Assembly: GCF_000526415.1 (NCBI RefSeq) | Contig: NZ_JAGA01000002.1 | Location: 1,852,001 to 1,916,000 of the forward strand | Length of the DNA stretch: 64,000 nt | From: Kallotenue papyrolyticum | GTDB taxonomy: Bacteria; Chloroflexota; Chloroflexia; Chloroflexales; Kallotenuaceae | Reading direction: 5' to 3' | Shown here: positions 48,534 to 56,761 of the stretch, piece by piece | How positions within the stretch are numbered: position 1 is the stretch's first letter | Layout of the letters: every line of letters begins with the position of its first letter | The notes under the pieces: generated by a model | Told to the model about the DNA's origin: nothing | The model's input: the letters and a program-made list of their open reading frames with translations, nothing else | The model's database searches: none | Position numbers and translations under genes: made by a program

Positions 48534-49328
48534 ATGCGCCTGTATTACGAAATCGCCGTACGCTCGTTCCGCCGCATCACGACGTATCGTGTTTCGTTCG
48601 TGCTCGGCATCATCACCAATGCGTTCTTTGGCGCGCTGCGCTGCTTCGTCTTCATCGCGCTGTATCGTCAGCAGGCCGCGCCGGTTGTGGCGGGCTTCAC
48701 GCTGAGCGATGCGATCACCTACACCTGGCTGACGCAGTCGTTGATCTCGATCGGCGCGGGCTGGATCGCCTCGGACGTGGCCATGACGATCAGGAGCGGC
48801 GACGTGATCACCGATCTGAGCCGTCCGTGGAGCTTCACCGGCGCCTGGCTGAGCCGGTTTCTGGGTGAGCGCGTCTTCAACCTGTGCGTGCGGGGGACGC
48901 TCACGTACGCCATCGGCGTGCTGCTGTTCGGCGCGCGGCTGCCCACGCCGGGCGCGCTGGCGGGCTTCGGCGCGGCGATCGGCCTGGCGCTGCTGTTGTC
49001 GTTCGCGTACATGTTCCTGGTCAACCTGACGGCGTTCTGGCTGCTCGACAACACCGGCGTGGTGCTGATCGCCAATATTCTGCTGAGCTTTTTCTCGGGT
49101 TTTTATCTGCCGCTGGCTTTTTTCCCTGCGGCGCTACAGGCCGTTGCCGCCGCGCTGCCGTTTCAGGCGATCACCAGCCTGCCGGCGCGCATCTTTCTCG
49201 GCCAGATCCAGGGCCCTGAACTGGGCGCTGCCCTGCTGCTCCAGAGCGCCTGGGTCGTGGTGCTGTTCGGTCTGAACCGGCTCATGCTGCGTCTGGCGGT
49301 GCGCACCATCGTGATTCAGGGAGGATAA
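48534..49328 (+). CDS. ABC-2 type transporter permease, first subunit
   Basis: The 264-residue integral membrane protein has about six hydrophobic segments and belongs to the ABC-2 (DUF990-like) permeases that pair with a second permease and an ATPase. It begins MRLYYEIAVRSFRRITTYRVSF, the typical cytoplasmic helix, and GGGGAG precedes the ATG at 48534. The next gene encodes its partner and the ATPase follows, giving a three-gene exporter. The substrate of such systems is often unknown. Confidence 0.88.
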   Translation: MRLYYEIAVRSFRRITTYRVSFVLGIITNAFFGALRCFVFIALYRQQAAPVVAGFTLSDAITYTWLTQSLISIGAGWIASDVAMTIRSGDVITDLSRPWSFTGAWLSRFLGERVFNLCVRGTLTYAIGVLLFGARLPTPGALAGFGAAIGLALLLSFAYMFLVNLTAFWLLDNTGVVLIANILLSFFSGFYLPLAFFPAALQAVAAALPFQAITSLPARIFLGQIQGPELGAALLLQSAWVVVLFGLNRLMLRLAVRTIVIQGG

Positions 49329-49382
49329 GCGTCCAACGGCGGAAGCGGGAAGCAGGTCTCGGAGACGGAGGCTGGAACAGCA

Positions 49383-50180
49383 ATGTGGACCCTCTACTGG
49401 CGACTTGTCGGCGCGCGGATCCGCTCGCAGATGCAGTACAAAACATCGTTTGCGCTGGAACTGATCGGCTTCGGGCTGGTGACCGGCCTGGAGTTTGTGG
49501 CGCTGGCGCTGCTGTTGCGGCGCTTCGGGCCGATCGCCGGCTGGACGCTTCCCGAGGTGGCGCTGCTCTACGGGCTGGCGTCGATCGCGCTGGGGCTGGC
49601 CGAGATGATCGGACGCGGCTTCGACGTGCCCTTTGAGCAGATGCTGGCGCGCGGGACGTTCGACACGGTGCTGGCGCGACCGCTCGGCAGCTTCTTTCAG
49701 GTTCTGGCCGCGGAGTTTCAGCTCCGGCGGCTGGGTCGCATGCTGCAGGGCGTGGCCGCGCTGCTGTACGGCCTGTCGCAGCTCGCCCTGCTCTGGACGC
49801 CATCGAAGCTGGTGCTGCTGCCACTGACCATCGCCGCGGGAACAACGATCTATCTCGCGCTCATGGTGATCGGCGCGACGGTCTGTTTCTGGACGATCAA
49901 GACGCCCGAGGTGATCAACGTCTTTACCAACGGCGGCGCGGAGCTGACCAGCTACCCGCTGAGCATCTATCACCGGGGGCTGCGGACGGTCTTTCTGGTG
50001 ATCGTGCCGGTGGCGTTCGCCAACTATCCCGCCGCGCTCTGGCTGCTCGGCCGGCGCGATCCCTTCGGTCTGCCGGCCTGGCTGGCATGGGTGGCACCGC
50101 TGGTGGCGCTGGCCTTTCTGGGCGTAGCGTGGGCCTTCTGGACCTTTGGCGTATCGAAGTATCAGGGCGCGGGTAGCTAA
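49383..50180 (+). CDS. ABC-2 type transporter permease, second subunit
   Basis: The 265-residue membrane protein has a similar layout to the preceding permease: MWTLYWRLVGARIRSQMQYK at the cytoplasmic N-terminus, then about six membrane segments, with the conserved cytoplasmic loop FDVPFEQMLARGTFDTVLARPLGS facing the ATPase. It follows the first permease after 54 nt and precedes the ATPase by 30 nt. A heterodimeric membrane domain is expected. Confidence 0.88.
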   Translation: MWTLYWRLVGARIRSQMQYKTSFALELIGFGLVTGLEFVALALLLRRFGPIAGWTLPEVALLYGLASIALGLAEMIGRGFDVPFEQMLARGTFDTVLARPLGSFFQVLAAEFQLRRLGRMLQGVAALLYGLSQLALLWTPSKLVLLPLTIAAGTTIYLALMVIGATVCFWTIKTPEVINVFTNGGAELTSYPLSIYHRGLRTVFLVIVPVAFANYPAALWLLGRRDPFGLPAWLAWVAPLVALAFLGVAWAFWTFGVSKYQGAGS

Positions 50181-50210
50181 CGCGTGACCCGCGGGATGGG
50201 GAGCACGACC

Positions 50211-51224
50211 ATGCCGTTGATCGACGTGGCGCATGTCAGCAAAGTCTATGTCCGGCCCGTGCGACGCGAGGGCCGCTTTGGCGCGCTGCGCACCTTCCTG
50301 AGTCGCGAGCGCCGGACGATCCACGCCGTAAGCGACGTTTCGTTTACGGTTGAGCGGGGCGCGATGGTGGGCTACATCGGGCCGAACGGCGCCGGCAAAA
50401 GCACAACGATGAAGATGCTGACCGGCATTCTGGTGCCGTCCAGCGGTCGGATCGTGGTGGATGGGCGCGTGCCCCATCGCGAGCGCGTGGCGCATGTGCG
50501 CAACATCGGCGTTGTGTTCGGGCAGCGCACGCAGCTCTGGTGGGATCTGCCGACGATCGAATCGTTCGAGCTGCTGCGCTACATCTACCGCATTCCCCTG
50601 GCGCGCTGGCGCGAGAACGTGCGGATCTACACCGAGCTGCTGGATCTCGACGCGTTTCTCCAGACGCCGGTGCGCCAGTTGTCGCTGGGCCAGCGCATGC
50701 GCGCCGATCTGGCCGCCGCGCTGCTCCACGATCCCGCGATTCTGTTTCTGGACGAGCCGACGATCGGCCTGGACATCGTAGCCAAGGAGCGCATCCGTGC
50801 ATTTCTGGCGACGGTCAACCGCGAACGCGGCGTGACGGTCATGCTCACGACGCATGACCTGGCGGATATCGAACGGCTCTGTCCGCGGATGGTGCTGATC
50901 GACCACGGGCGCGTGATCTTCGACGGCGCGCTGGACGAGCTGCGGCGGCGCTACGGTCGCACGCGCACGCTGGTGGTCGATCTGCGCGAGGCGGTGGACG
51001 ACGTTGCCGTGCCGCGCGCAACGCTGGTGCGCCGCGACGGGCCGCGCGTCTGGCTGCGCTTCGATCGCGACGCCACCACCGCCGCAGCCCTGATCGCCGA
51101 GGTGGCCGCGCGCTACCCGGTGCGCGACATCACCGTGGAAGAACCGCACATCGAGGCGATCATCCACGATATCTACGAGCACGGTCACCGTGCGGCACCG
51201 GTGGCATCCGTCGAGGGCGCGTGA
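50211..51224 (+). CDS. ABC transporter ATP-binding protein (ABC-2 exporter)
   Basis: The 337-residue ATPase has Walker A GPNGAGKS, the Q-loop VFGQRTQLWWDLP, an ABC signature LSLGQRMRADLA, Walker B ILFLDEPTIGLD and the H-loop LTTHD. The signature is LSLGQ rather than LSGGQ, as in many NatA-like ATPases. A C-terminal regulatory region of about 90 residues follows. The ATG at 50211 has GGGGAG upstream. It energises the two permeases before it. Confidence 0.92.
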   Translation: MPLIDVAHVSKVYVRPVRREGRFGALRTFLSRERRTIHAVSDVSFTVERGAMVGYIGPNGAGKSTTMKMLTGILVPSSGRIVVDGRVPHRERVAHVRNIGVVFGQRTQLWWDLPTIESFELLRYIYRIPLARWRENVRIYTELLDLDAFLQTPVRQLSLGQRMRADLAAALLHDPAILFLDEPTIGLDIVAKERIRAFLATVNRERGVTVMLTTHDLADIERLCPRMVLIDHGRVIFDGALDELRRRYGRTRTLVVDLREAVDDVAVPRATLVRRDGPRVWLRFDRDATTAAALIAEVAARYPVRDITVEEPHIEAIIHDIYEHGHRAAPVASVEGA

Positions 51225-51701
51225 AGATCCCGGCCCTGGGGGTCGGATGGTCTCGGCTTGGCGGCCGCCCGGTGCGCGCCTTCGCTCCCCGGGCAACGGG
51301 CCTGGACGATAACCACGCCATCGCAGGCGGGCGCGTCGCGCGGCCGATCGGCGTTGACACCGCCTCAACCGTCCATGTATGATGTTCCGGCACCCGCGCC
51401 GGCGGCGCGTCCAGCGCTCGTTCGCAGAGATGCGTCCAGACAGAACAGGTTGACAGCGCCCAGATAAGGTGCGCATGGACACCACCTGCTACCGGAGCGA
51501 TGGTAGCCTGGCGCGGAGAGGTGAGGCGTGATGCGCCCGCTCCCAAAGACGCCAACATTCCCGGCTTTCGCGGGAGCGCGATGCTGGAGGCGCTGGCACG
51601 GGCGCTGTTCCAGGCGTAGTTCGAGGATGTCGAGCCGGTGTGGGCCACCTGTAGGGCCAATCCTGACGGTCGCCCTCGCTGGCGCCGCGGTGTAGGGGCG
51701 A
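51225..51701. other. 477-bp region with only a doubtful short ORF
   Basis: A 39-codon frame (51500-51619, MVAWRGEVRRDAPAPKDANI...) ends ALARALFQA and might be a remnant of a longer gene, because readable sense continues past the TAG. Nothing can be named. The right end has GTAGGGGCGA (51692-51701) abutting the transposase start, matching the core of the palindrome inside the transposase gene. Confidence 0.35.
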
Positions 51702-52283
51702 ATGATGACCTACGATCCCCAGCGCCACCATCGCCGCAGTATCCGCCTGAAGGGATACGATTACGCGCAACCCGGCGCCTATTTCATCACCATCTGCACG
51801 CAGCACCGGGCCTGTTTGTTCGGCGAGGTGGTGGATGGGGAAATGCGGTTGAACGATTACGGGAAAATCGTTGAATTCACGTGGCATGATTTGGTTAATC
51901 ATATTTCGGGAATCATGTTGGACGCGTTCGTCGTCATGCCAAACCATGTGCACGGGATTGTAATCATCACCGATGGCCCGGGGGTGGTAGGGGCGGGTTC
52001 CGAACCCGCCCCTACCACCCCCGCAACCGCCCACACCGCACGACACGGCCTGCCGGAAATCGTGCGGCAATTCAAAACATTTTCCGCCCGCCGCATCAAT
52101 GCCCTGCGCGGCACACCGGGCGTGTCCGTCTGGCAACGCAACTATTACGAACATATCATCCGCAATGACGAAGCGTTGGAGCGCATCCGCCGGTATATCC
52201 TCGAGAACCCCGCGCGGTGGATGCGCGACAGAGAGAAGCCCAGAGCCATCCGCCCCGAACCGGAGGACACATGGGCGCAATGA
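51702..52283 (+). CDS. REP-associated tyrosine transposase (RAYT, IS200-like Y1 fold)
   Basis: The 193-residue protein has the Y1 transposase fold: RLKGYDYAQPGAYFITICTQ near 15-34, the HUH pair in VVMPNHVHGIVI, and a C-terminal SVWQRNYYEHIIRNDEALER with the catalytic tyrosine. RAYTs process single-stranded REP hairpins and may spread them. This one carries a REP-type palindrome in its own coding sequence (51979-52023), translated as VVGAGSEPAPTT. The stop TGA overlaps an ATG that begins a decayed hsdR. Two ATGs (51702, 51705) are possible starts. Confidence 0.9.
   Translation: MMTYDPQRHHRRSIRLKGYDYAQPGAYFITICTQHRACLFGEVVDGEMRLNDYGKIVEFTWHDLVNHISGIMLDAFVVMPNHVHGIVIITDGPGVVGAGSEPAPTTPATAHTARHGLPEIVRQFKTFSARRINALRGTPGVSVWQRNYYEHIIRNDEALERIRRYILENPARWMRDREKPRAIRPEPEDTWAQ
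51979..52023. repeat. 45-bp near-perfect palindrome (REP) inside the RAYT gene
   Basis: Two 22-bp arms around a single central C are perfect inverted copies. The core is GGTAGGGGCGGGTTC on the left and GAACCCGCCCCTACC on the right. Related GTAGGGGC strings occur at the transposase start (51692), the hisN stop and the leuB stop. It is the expected substrate of the encoded enzyme. Confidence 0.9.
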
Positions 52284-52668
52284 CCAGGTTCGAGGTCGAA
52301 GCTGCGGCCCTCGCCTGGCTGGAATCCGTCGGCTGGCGTACACGGTCCTGACAGCGCGGCCGGGTATGCCCGCTGCCGCGTGGCGCGATGATCGCGATGT
52401 GGTGCTGGTACAGCGCCTGCGCGATGCGCTGGCCCGGCTCAATCCAGAGCTTCCCGCTGAAGCGCTGGCGGCCGCCTTCCACCACCCCGTCCGCAGGCGC
52501 GAATCTGCTCCAGCATACCTGCGCACTGCACCGGCTGCTGGTGAACGGCGTGACGGTGGAAGATCGCACCCGCGAGAGTGGGGTGCGCCGCGTGTAGGCG
52601 CGGATCATCGATGTCGCCGAACCGGCCACGACCGGCTGGTGATGCATCAGTTCACCGTGGCCAGTGCA
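52280..52668 (+). pseudogene. Decayed N-terminal fragment of a type I restriction enzyme R subunit
   Basis: The ATG at 52280 reads MTRFEVEAAALAWLESVGW, the typical HsdR start. After a stop the sense continues in a second frame (DRDVVLVQRLRDALARLNPE, LPAEALAAAF), then a third (LLQHTCALHRLLVNGVTVED, a stop, then ARIIDVAEP) and finally MHQFTVA. These match successive blocks of the HsdR N-terminal nuclease domain in order. Several frameshifts, a stop and the absence of the helicase part show that it is dead. The fragment abuts the transposase gene, which may have arrived with the deletion. Confidence 0.8.
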
Positions 52669-52683
52669 GGGCCGGGCGACCGG

Positions 52684-52713
52684 TTGAGGCGCCGGGCGGG
52701 GGCATGGTATGAT
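52684..52713 (+). promoter_or_regulatory. Promoter of the SpoIIE phosphatase gene
   Basis: TTGAGG (52684-52689) and TATGAT (52708-52713) with an 18-nt spacer, and TGG just before the -10 (extended type), predict a start near 52720, about 29 nt before the coding start. Confidence 0.6.
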
Positions 52714-52748
52714 AGGCGGCAGGTGGTTGAGCGAGAAAGGGCGACGAC

Positions 52749-53471
52749 GTGGAACTGGAAGCAGCCGTTGCCAAGGTTGGCAAATATGCTTCGCCGGAGA
52801 GCGGTGATACCGTCGAGCTGATCGAACGGCCCTCGGGCGGCTTTTCGATCGTCATGGTCGACGGCCAGGGGAGTGGTCGTGGCGCGAAGACCCTGAGCAA
52901 TCTGGTCACGGCGCGGGCGGTGGCCATGCTCAAGGACGGCGCGCGCGATGGCGCGGTGGCGCGCGCCGTGCACGACTACCTGTACGGCTATCGGAGTGGC
53001 CAGGTCTCGGCCACGCTCAATATTATTTCGGTCGATTTTCAGGCGCGCGCGATCCTGATGTCGCGCAACAATCCCCTGCCCTACTATGTTTTGTCGCCGG
53101 AGGGGCTCACCTGGGCGCGTGAGTCATCGGCGCCGATCGGGCTCTACCCGCAGACCAAGCCGGTGATCACCCAGCACGATCTGCGCGAGAATCTCTACCT
53201 GATCGCGTTTACCGATGGCATTGCTTCCGCCGGATCGCGCTATGGACGCGATCCCGATCTGGCCAATTTTCTGGCGGCGCTGCCCTGCGACGGCACGTGC
53301 CGCGCGCAGGATCTGGCCGATATGATTCTCATGCGCGCCATGGAGCTGGACGAGGGACGGCCCAATGACGATATGAGCGTGGTGGTGCTGGCGGTGTTGC
53401 CGCGCCAGGAGGATGCGCCCAAGATCCGGCGTTTGCTGGTCAGTTTTCCCATGGAGCGGCCCTATCGCTAG
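52749..53471 (+). CDS. SpoIIE-type PP2C serine phosphatase
   Basis: The 240-residue stand-alone phosphatase has the PP2C metal motifs VDGQGSGRGAK (about 38-48), IAFTDGI (about 157-163) and PNDDMSVVVLAVLP near the C-terminus. Such proteins dephosphorylate anti-sigma-factor antagonists in partner-switching systems, but here no antagonist or RsbW kinase is adjacent. The start is GTG at 52749 with GAAAGGG upstream. The next gene lies 40 nt downstream on the same strand. Confidence 0.85.
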   Translation: MELEAAVAKVGKYASPESGDTVELIERPSGGFSIVMVDGQGSGRGAKTLSNLVTARAVAMLKDGARDGAVARAVHDYLYGYRSGQVSATLNIISVDFQARAILMSRNNPLPYYVLSPEGLTWARESSAPIGLYPQTKPVITQHDLRENLYLIAFTDGIASAGSRYGRDPDLANFLAALPCDGTCRAQDLADMILMRAMELDEGRPNDDMSVVVLAVLPRQEDAPKIRRLLVSFPMERPYR

Positions 53472-53511
53472 CGCGATCGCCAGCTCCGTCCGGCGCGCGG
53501 GAGGGACGGAG

Positions 53512-53874
53512 ATGCTGATCGTCGTTGTCGGACCATGCGGGAGTGGCAAAAGTACGCTGGTTGCCCGCCTGCAGGCAGCCGGCTACGACGCGCGCGCGGT
53601 AGCGCAGGAGCATTCGGTGATCCCCGATCTCTGGCGGCATGGCGGCGAGCCCGACGCGCTGATCTATCTGGATGCCAGTCCCGCGGTGATCGCTCACCGC
53701 CGGCGCAACGATTTTCCGGTCTGGTTATATGCGCAACAGGTCGGTCGCCTGCGGCTGGCGCGCGCGCATGCCACGCTGTATCTGCAGACCGATCGGCTTG
53801 ACCCGGCGGCGGTCGCGGCGCATGCCCTGGAGCATATCCGCGGCCTGCAACGGCGCAAGAGCGAAGCGGCCTGA
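53512..53874 (+). CDS. Small P-loop nucleotide-binding protein (kinase-like)
   Basis: The 120-residue protein begins MLIVVVGPCGSGKSTLVARLQAAGYDARAVAQEHS: a classical Walker A (GPCGSGKST) and then a short alpha/beta core with LIYLDASPAVIAHRRR. It resembles a minimal adenylate/shikimate-kinase-type fold lacking a long lid. The start at 53512 has GGAGGGACGGAG upstream. It is tightly linked to the SpoIIE phosphatase (40 nt) and the hydrolase downstream (17 nt). Substrate unknown. Confidence 0.7.
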   Translation: MLIVVVGPCGSGKSTLVARLQAAGYDARAVAQEHSVIPDLWRHGGEPDALIYLDASPAVIAHRRRNDFPVWLYAQQVGRLRLARAHATLYLQTDRLDPAAVAAHALEHIRGLQRRKSEAA

Positions 53875-53891
53875 CACAGACAGGAGGAGCC

Positions 53892-54725
53892 ATGAGCATC
53901 GTCACGGGCGCGGCGCTGCGCGAGCAGATCGCCGCGCTGCACCTGCCACCGGGCTGGCTGGCGCTCTGGTCGCTGGGCCAGGCCGGCGTCGTGATCAAGG
54001 GCGCGGCCAGCGTGGCGGTGATCGATCCCTATCTGTCGGACGCAGTCGCCCGCGCCGGCGGACCGCCACGGCGCTTCCCGCCGCCGATCGCCCCCGACCA
54101 GCTCGATCTGGTCGATATCGTGTTCTGCACGCACGAGCATCTCGACCATACCGATCCGGACACGCTCCGCCCGCTGCTGGCGGCCGCGCCGCGCGCGCCG
54201 GTGGTGGTGTCGCGCCAGGGCGCGGACCTGCTGCGCGCCGCGTCGATCGATCCGCGGCGCCTGATCGTGCCGCGGCTGGGCGAGACGCACGCGCACGGCG
54301 ATCTGCGCTGGACGGCCGTGCCGGCGGCGCATGAGACGGTGGCGATCGATGCCGAGGGCTACTCGCGCTGGATGGGCTTTGTGATCGAGTGCAACGGTGT
54401 GACGCTCTTCCATGCCGGCGACACCATTCCCTGCGACGAACTGCACGCGGCGCTGGAGGGACGCGCGATCGATCTGGCGCTGGTGCCGATCAACGGGCGG
54501 GACTACTACCGCAATCAGCAGGACCTGCTGGGTAACTGCCTGCCGCGCGAGGCGGCCGAGCTGGCGCAGCGCATCGGGGCGCAGGTGCTGATCCCGATCC
54601 ACAACGATCTGTTCGACAGCAACCGGCTCAATCCGGCGCAGTTGTGGGACGAGCTTGACCGGCGCTTCCCCTATCTGCGCTGCCACGCGCTGCAGCCGGG
54701 AGAGCTGTATCTCTACGTGCGCTGA
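53892..54725 (+). CDS. Metallo-beta-lactamase fold hydrolase (UlaG-like)
   Basis: The 277-residue protein shows the zinc-binding CTHEHLDHTDPDTL (HxHxDH, about 77-90), a distal HAGDTIP and IPIHNDLFDS near the C-terminus. The HNDLF ending is typical of UlaG-like L-ascorbate-6-phosphate lactonases. No ascorbate genes are near, so another lactone or phosphoester may be the substrate. The ribosome site AGGAGGAGC precedes the ATG. It ends the SpoIIE/P-loop/MBL set. Confidence 0.85.
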   Translation: MSIVTGAALREQIAALHLPPGWLALWSLGQAGVVIKGAASVAVIDPYLSDAVARAGGPPRRFPPPIAPDQLDLVDIVFCTHEHLDHTDPDTLRPLLAAAPRAPVVVSRQGADLLRAASIDPRRLIVPRLGETHAHGDLRWTAVPAAHETVAIDAEGYSRWMGFVIECNGVTLFHAGDTIPCDELHAALEGRAIDLALVPINGRDYYRNQQDLLGNCLPREAAELAQRIGAQVLIPIHNDLFDSNRLNPAQLWDELDRRFPYLRCHALQPGELYLYVR

Positions 54726-54765
54726 GCGGAGCCGGCCCGCGCGTCCGCCCGAGGCACAAAACATA

Positions 54766-54794
54766 CGGCGACACTTCGTCCGGAAGTATCGCCG
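54766..54794 (-). terminator. Terminator downstream of the HU gene
   Basis: CGGCGA-C-ACTTC (54766-54777) pairs with GAAGT-A-TCGCCG (54783-54794) with one mismatch and a GTCCG loop. On the minus strand the stem is followed by TATGTTTTGTG, a suitable U-rich tail for HU. The + strand MBL gene ends 41 nt away and may share it. Confidence 0.8.
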
Positions 54795-54830
54795 CTGGAA
54801 CTGGTGTGGCTGGTTGGCGCTGTGCTCGCC

Positions 54831-55124
54831 TTAATCGCCCTGCGCGCCCACACGCTGCTTGAGGTTGGACGCAGCCCGGAAGCCAACCGCCTTCGAGGCC
54901 GGAATCGTCACCCGTTCGCGCGTGCGCGGGTTGGTGCCCTGTCGCTCCTTGCGCTCGCGCACATCGAAGCTGCCAAATCCGCTGATGCGGACACTGTCGC
55001 CAGCGGCGAGTCGTTCCCCGATCGTTTCGAAGACCGCGGTGATCGCTTTCTTCGCCTCGGATTTGGACATACCCGTTCTCTGGGCGACATGATCGACCAG
55101 TTGCGTCGTGCTGATAGCGGCCAT
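54831..55124 (-). CDS. HU family DNA-binding protein
   Basis: The 97-residue protein is a canonical HU/IHF: MAAISTTQLVDHVAQRTGMSKSEAKKAI, then VRISGFGSFDVRERKERQGTNPRTRE, the beta-arm with a Pro tip, and VGFRAASNLKQRV. It is a dimeric nucleoid protein. AAGGAGG lies 6 nt before the ATG. A promoter (55235-55263) and a good terminator enclose it as a single-gene unit. Confidence 0.95.
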   Translation of the reverse strand: MAAISTTQLVDHVAQRTGMSKSEAKKAITAVFETIGERLAAGDSVRISGFGSFDVRERKERQGTNPRTRERVTIPASKAVGFRAASNLKQRVGAQGD

Positions 55125-55234
55125 ACACGTCCTCCTTGGAGCGGCCTGGGTGGCGCGCCGGTCACGCCGCTCGTGTACCTCGAACCCCTGGCAGCGAAGC
55201 CCGCGCTGGCGGGCCGCGCCGCGCCACCAGCATG

Positions 55235-55263
55235 ACTATATCACAGACTGTGCCACTAGTGAA
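55235..55263 (-). promoter_or_regulatory. HU gene promoter
   Basis: On the minus strand TTCACT (55263-55258) and TATAGT (55240-55235) are 17 nt apart, giving a start about 103 nt before the HU ATG. The 5' leader is GC-rich. The gap between HU and the next gene (55125-55367) holds no other recognised feature. Confidence 0.65.
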
Positions 55264-55367
55264 GCGAAAAATGGCCATTTCTTGCCGATTTTCCCCACAT
55301 TGCCCCGCCTGTCATGGTTTTGTAACCTCCAGCCGGCCCCATGGTGGGCGCTACGGGCGCTGCCGGG

Positions 55368-56627
55368 CTAGGGCAGATGGCGGATCAGCACGGTGACGCC
55401 GTAGGCGGCGTGGGCGATCGAGATAGCGGTGAGCGCCGCGATGAGCCAGGCGGGCCAGCGCCGGATGCCGCGCGCCGTCAGCAGCAGCAGCGGCACGGTG
55501 AAATCCAGCGTATAGCGCGGGCCCCACTGGACCCAGCCGGTGCCCATCAGCAGCAGGATCGGCACGGCGACCAGCAGACAGGTCGCGCCCAGCAGCCAGG
55601 CGCTTGGCCACGCTGCGCGATCGAGCAGCCCCCAGAGGGCGCCGAAGAACACCGGGCTGAGCAGGAACAGGCTCCCGCCCATGGTGCTGGTCGGGCGCAG
55701 CGGCAGCGGATAGAAGACATACTGGTACCACAGGTTGGTCGGCAGATAGTGGAGGCTGAAGGCGCCATAGCGCTGATAGTCGGCGCGAAACATCCCGGCC
55801 ATCTGGTGGTAGTCCAGCCCGTTGTCGAAGGGGCTGCCGAAGCGCGCCCAGTTGTACGCTGCCAGCAGCAGCAGCGCGGCGACCACCGGCGCAAGGCCGA
55901 GCAGAGACGCGCGCGCCAGGGTTGGCCACGGCCAGTGCCAATGCCGGCGCAGCAGCCACCATGCCGGCCAGAGTCCGGCCAGGATCAGATGATTGCGCGT
56001 GAGCAGCGCCGCGGCCAGCGCCAGGCCGGTCAACCCAAAGGCGCGCTGGCCAGACGAACCGATCGCGGCCAGATAGGTCAGCGCCAGGCAGAGGAAGCCG
56101 ACGATCTGGCCCGTAAACCAGACCCGTCCGAAGGGCGCCAGGGTGAGATGCACCGTGCCGAAGGCGAAGAAGAGCACCAGCAGCGCGCGGCGGGTGGGAT
56201 CGAGCGCGATCAGGCCGCGCCGCGTGGCGACCCGCAGCAGCAGCGCGACCAGGCCGACGTTGATCGCTGCCAGGCCGATGGTGAACAGAATATCGCTGAC
56301 GCGCACGCCGAAGAGCGCGACGAACGGCAGCAGCAGCACCGCCGGGAACGGCGGCCAGTACAGGTACCAACGTCCCTGGTACAGGCTCAGATCCTGCGTA
56401 ATGCCCCACCAGACGCGCAGGTGGAGCTGGCCGTGCAGCAGCGCATCGGCCAGCCAGTTGAAGTAGGGCGCGTAGGACGGCTCCCAGATCGAGCGGTGCC
56501 GCGCCGCGATCAGGGTATAGACCACCAGCGCCAGCAGCGCGCTCCAGACGGGATGTTCGCCAAGCTGCACCAGCCGTCGTGGCCAGGTGGTCGCGCGCAT
56601 GGCGCGTGGATAGGTTGCTTCTGCCAT
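55368..56627 (-). CDS. Polytopic membrane protein, GT-C type glycosyltransferase-like
   Basis: The 419-residue protein has about ten hydrophobic segments and an N-terminal extracytoplasmic loop, GRWYLYWPPFPAVLLLPF, of the kind seen in GT-C glycosyltransferases and their relatives (ArnT/PMT-like, DUF2029-like). Charged residues are few. The start at 56627 was chosen as the first Met with a short cytoplasmic tail, and 56600 is also possible. It is divergent from a second protein of the same class, so both may act on surface glycans with lipid-linked sugars. Confidence 0.65.
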   Translation of the reverse strand: MAEATYPRAMRATTWPRRLVQLGEHPVWSALLALVVYTLIAARHRSIWEPSYAPYFNWLADALLHGQLHLRVWWGITQDLSLYQGRWYLYWPPFPAVLLLPFVALFGVRVSDILFTIGLAAINVGLVALLLRVATRRGLIALDPTRRALLVLFFAFGTVHLTLAPFGRVWFTGQIVGFLCLALTYLAAIGSSGQRAFGLTGLALAAALLTRNHLILAGLWPAWWLLRRHWHWPWPTLARASLLGLAPVVAALLLLAAYNWARFGSPFDNGLDYHQMAGMFRADYQRYGAFSLHYLPTNLWYQYVFYPLPLRPTSTMGGSLFLLSPVFFGALWGLLDRAAWPSAWLLGATCLLVAVPILLLMGTGWVQWGPRYTLDFTVPLLLLTARGIRRWPAWLIAALTAISIAHAAYGVTVLIRHLP

Positions 56628-56661
56628 AGTCCCGTACGATTCGAGCGGAATCCGACCATCG

Positions 56662-56689
56662 TTGCCAGATTGGATGGTCCGCGTACAAT
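56662..56689 (+). promoter_or_regulatory. Promoter of the second GT-C gene
   Basis: TTGCCA (56662-56667) and TACAAT (56684-56689) with a 16-nt spacer predict a start near 56696 on the + strand, about 66 nt before the GTG start. Confidence 0.6.
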
Positions 56690-56761
56690 ACGCGTGCCAT
56701 GCCTGACAGGCTGACGGGGGATCAGTGTACCACGCGCAGCCGAGCGAATGGGAGGAACGTT

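Noticed and set aside
48356-48868. 170-codon frame overlapping the first ABC permease
   Set aside because: It is out of frame with the well-supported permease and has no ribosome site. The upstream part is probably decayed toxin-locus DNA.
49134-51485. A 783-codon minus-strand frame over the ABC exporter genes
   Set aside because: It is the shadow of three genuine ABC genes with intact motifs. The product is rich in Arg/Gln/His and resembles nothing.
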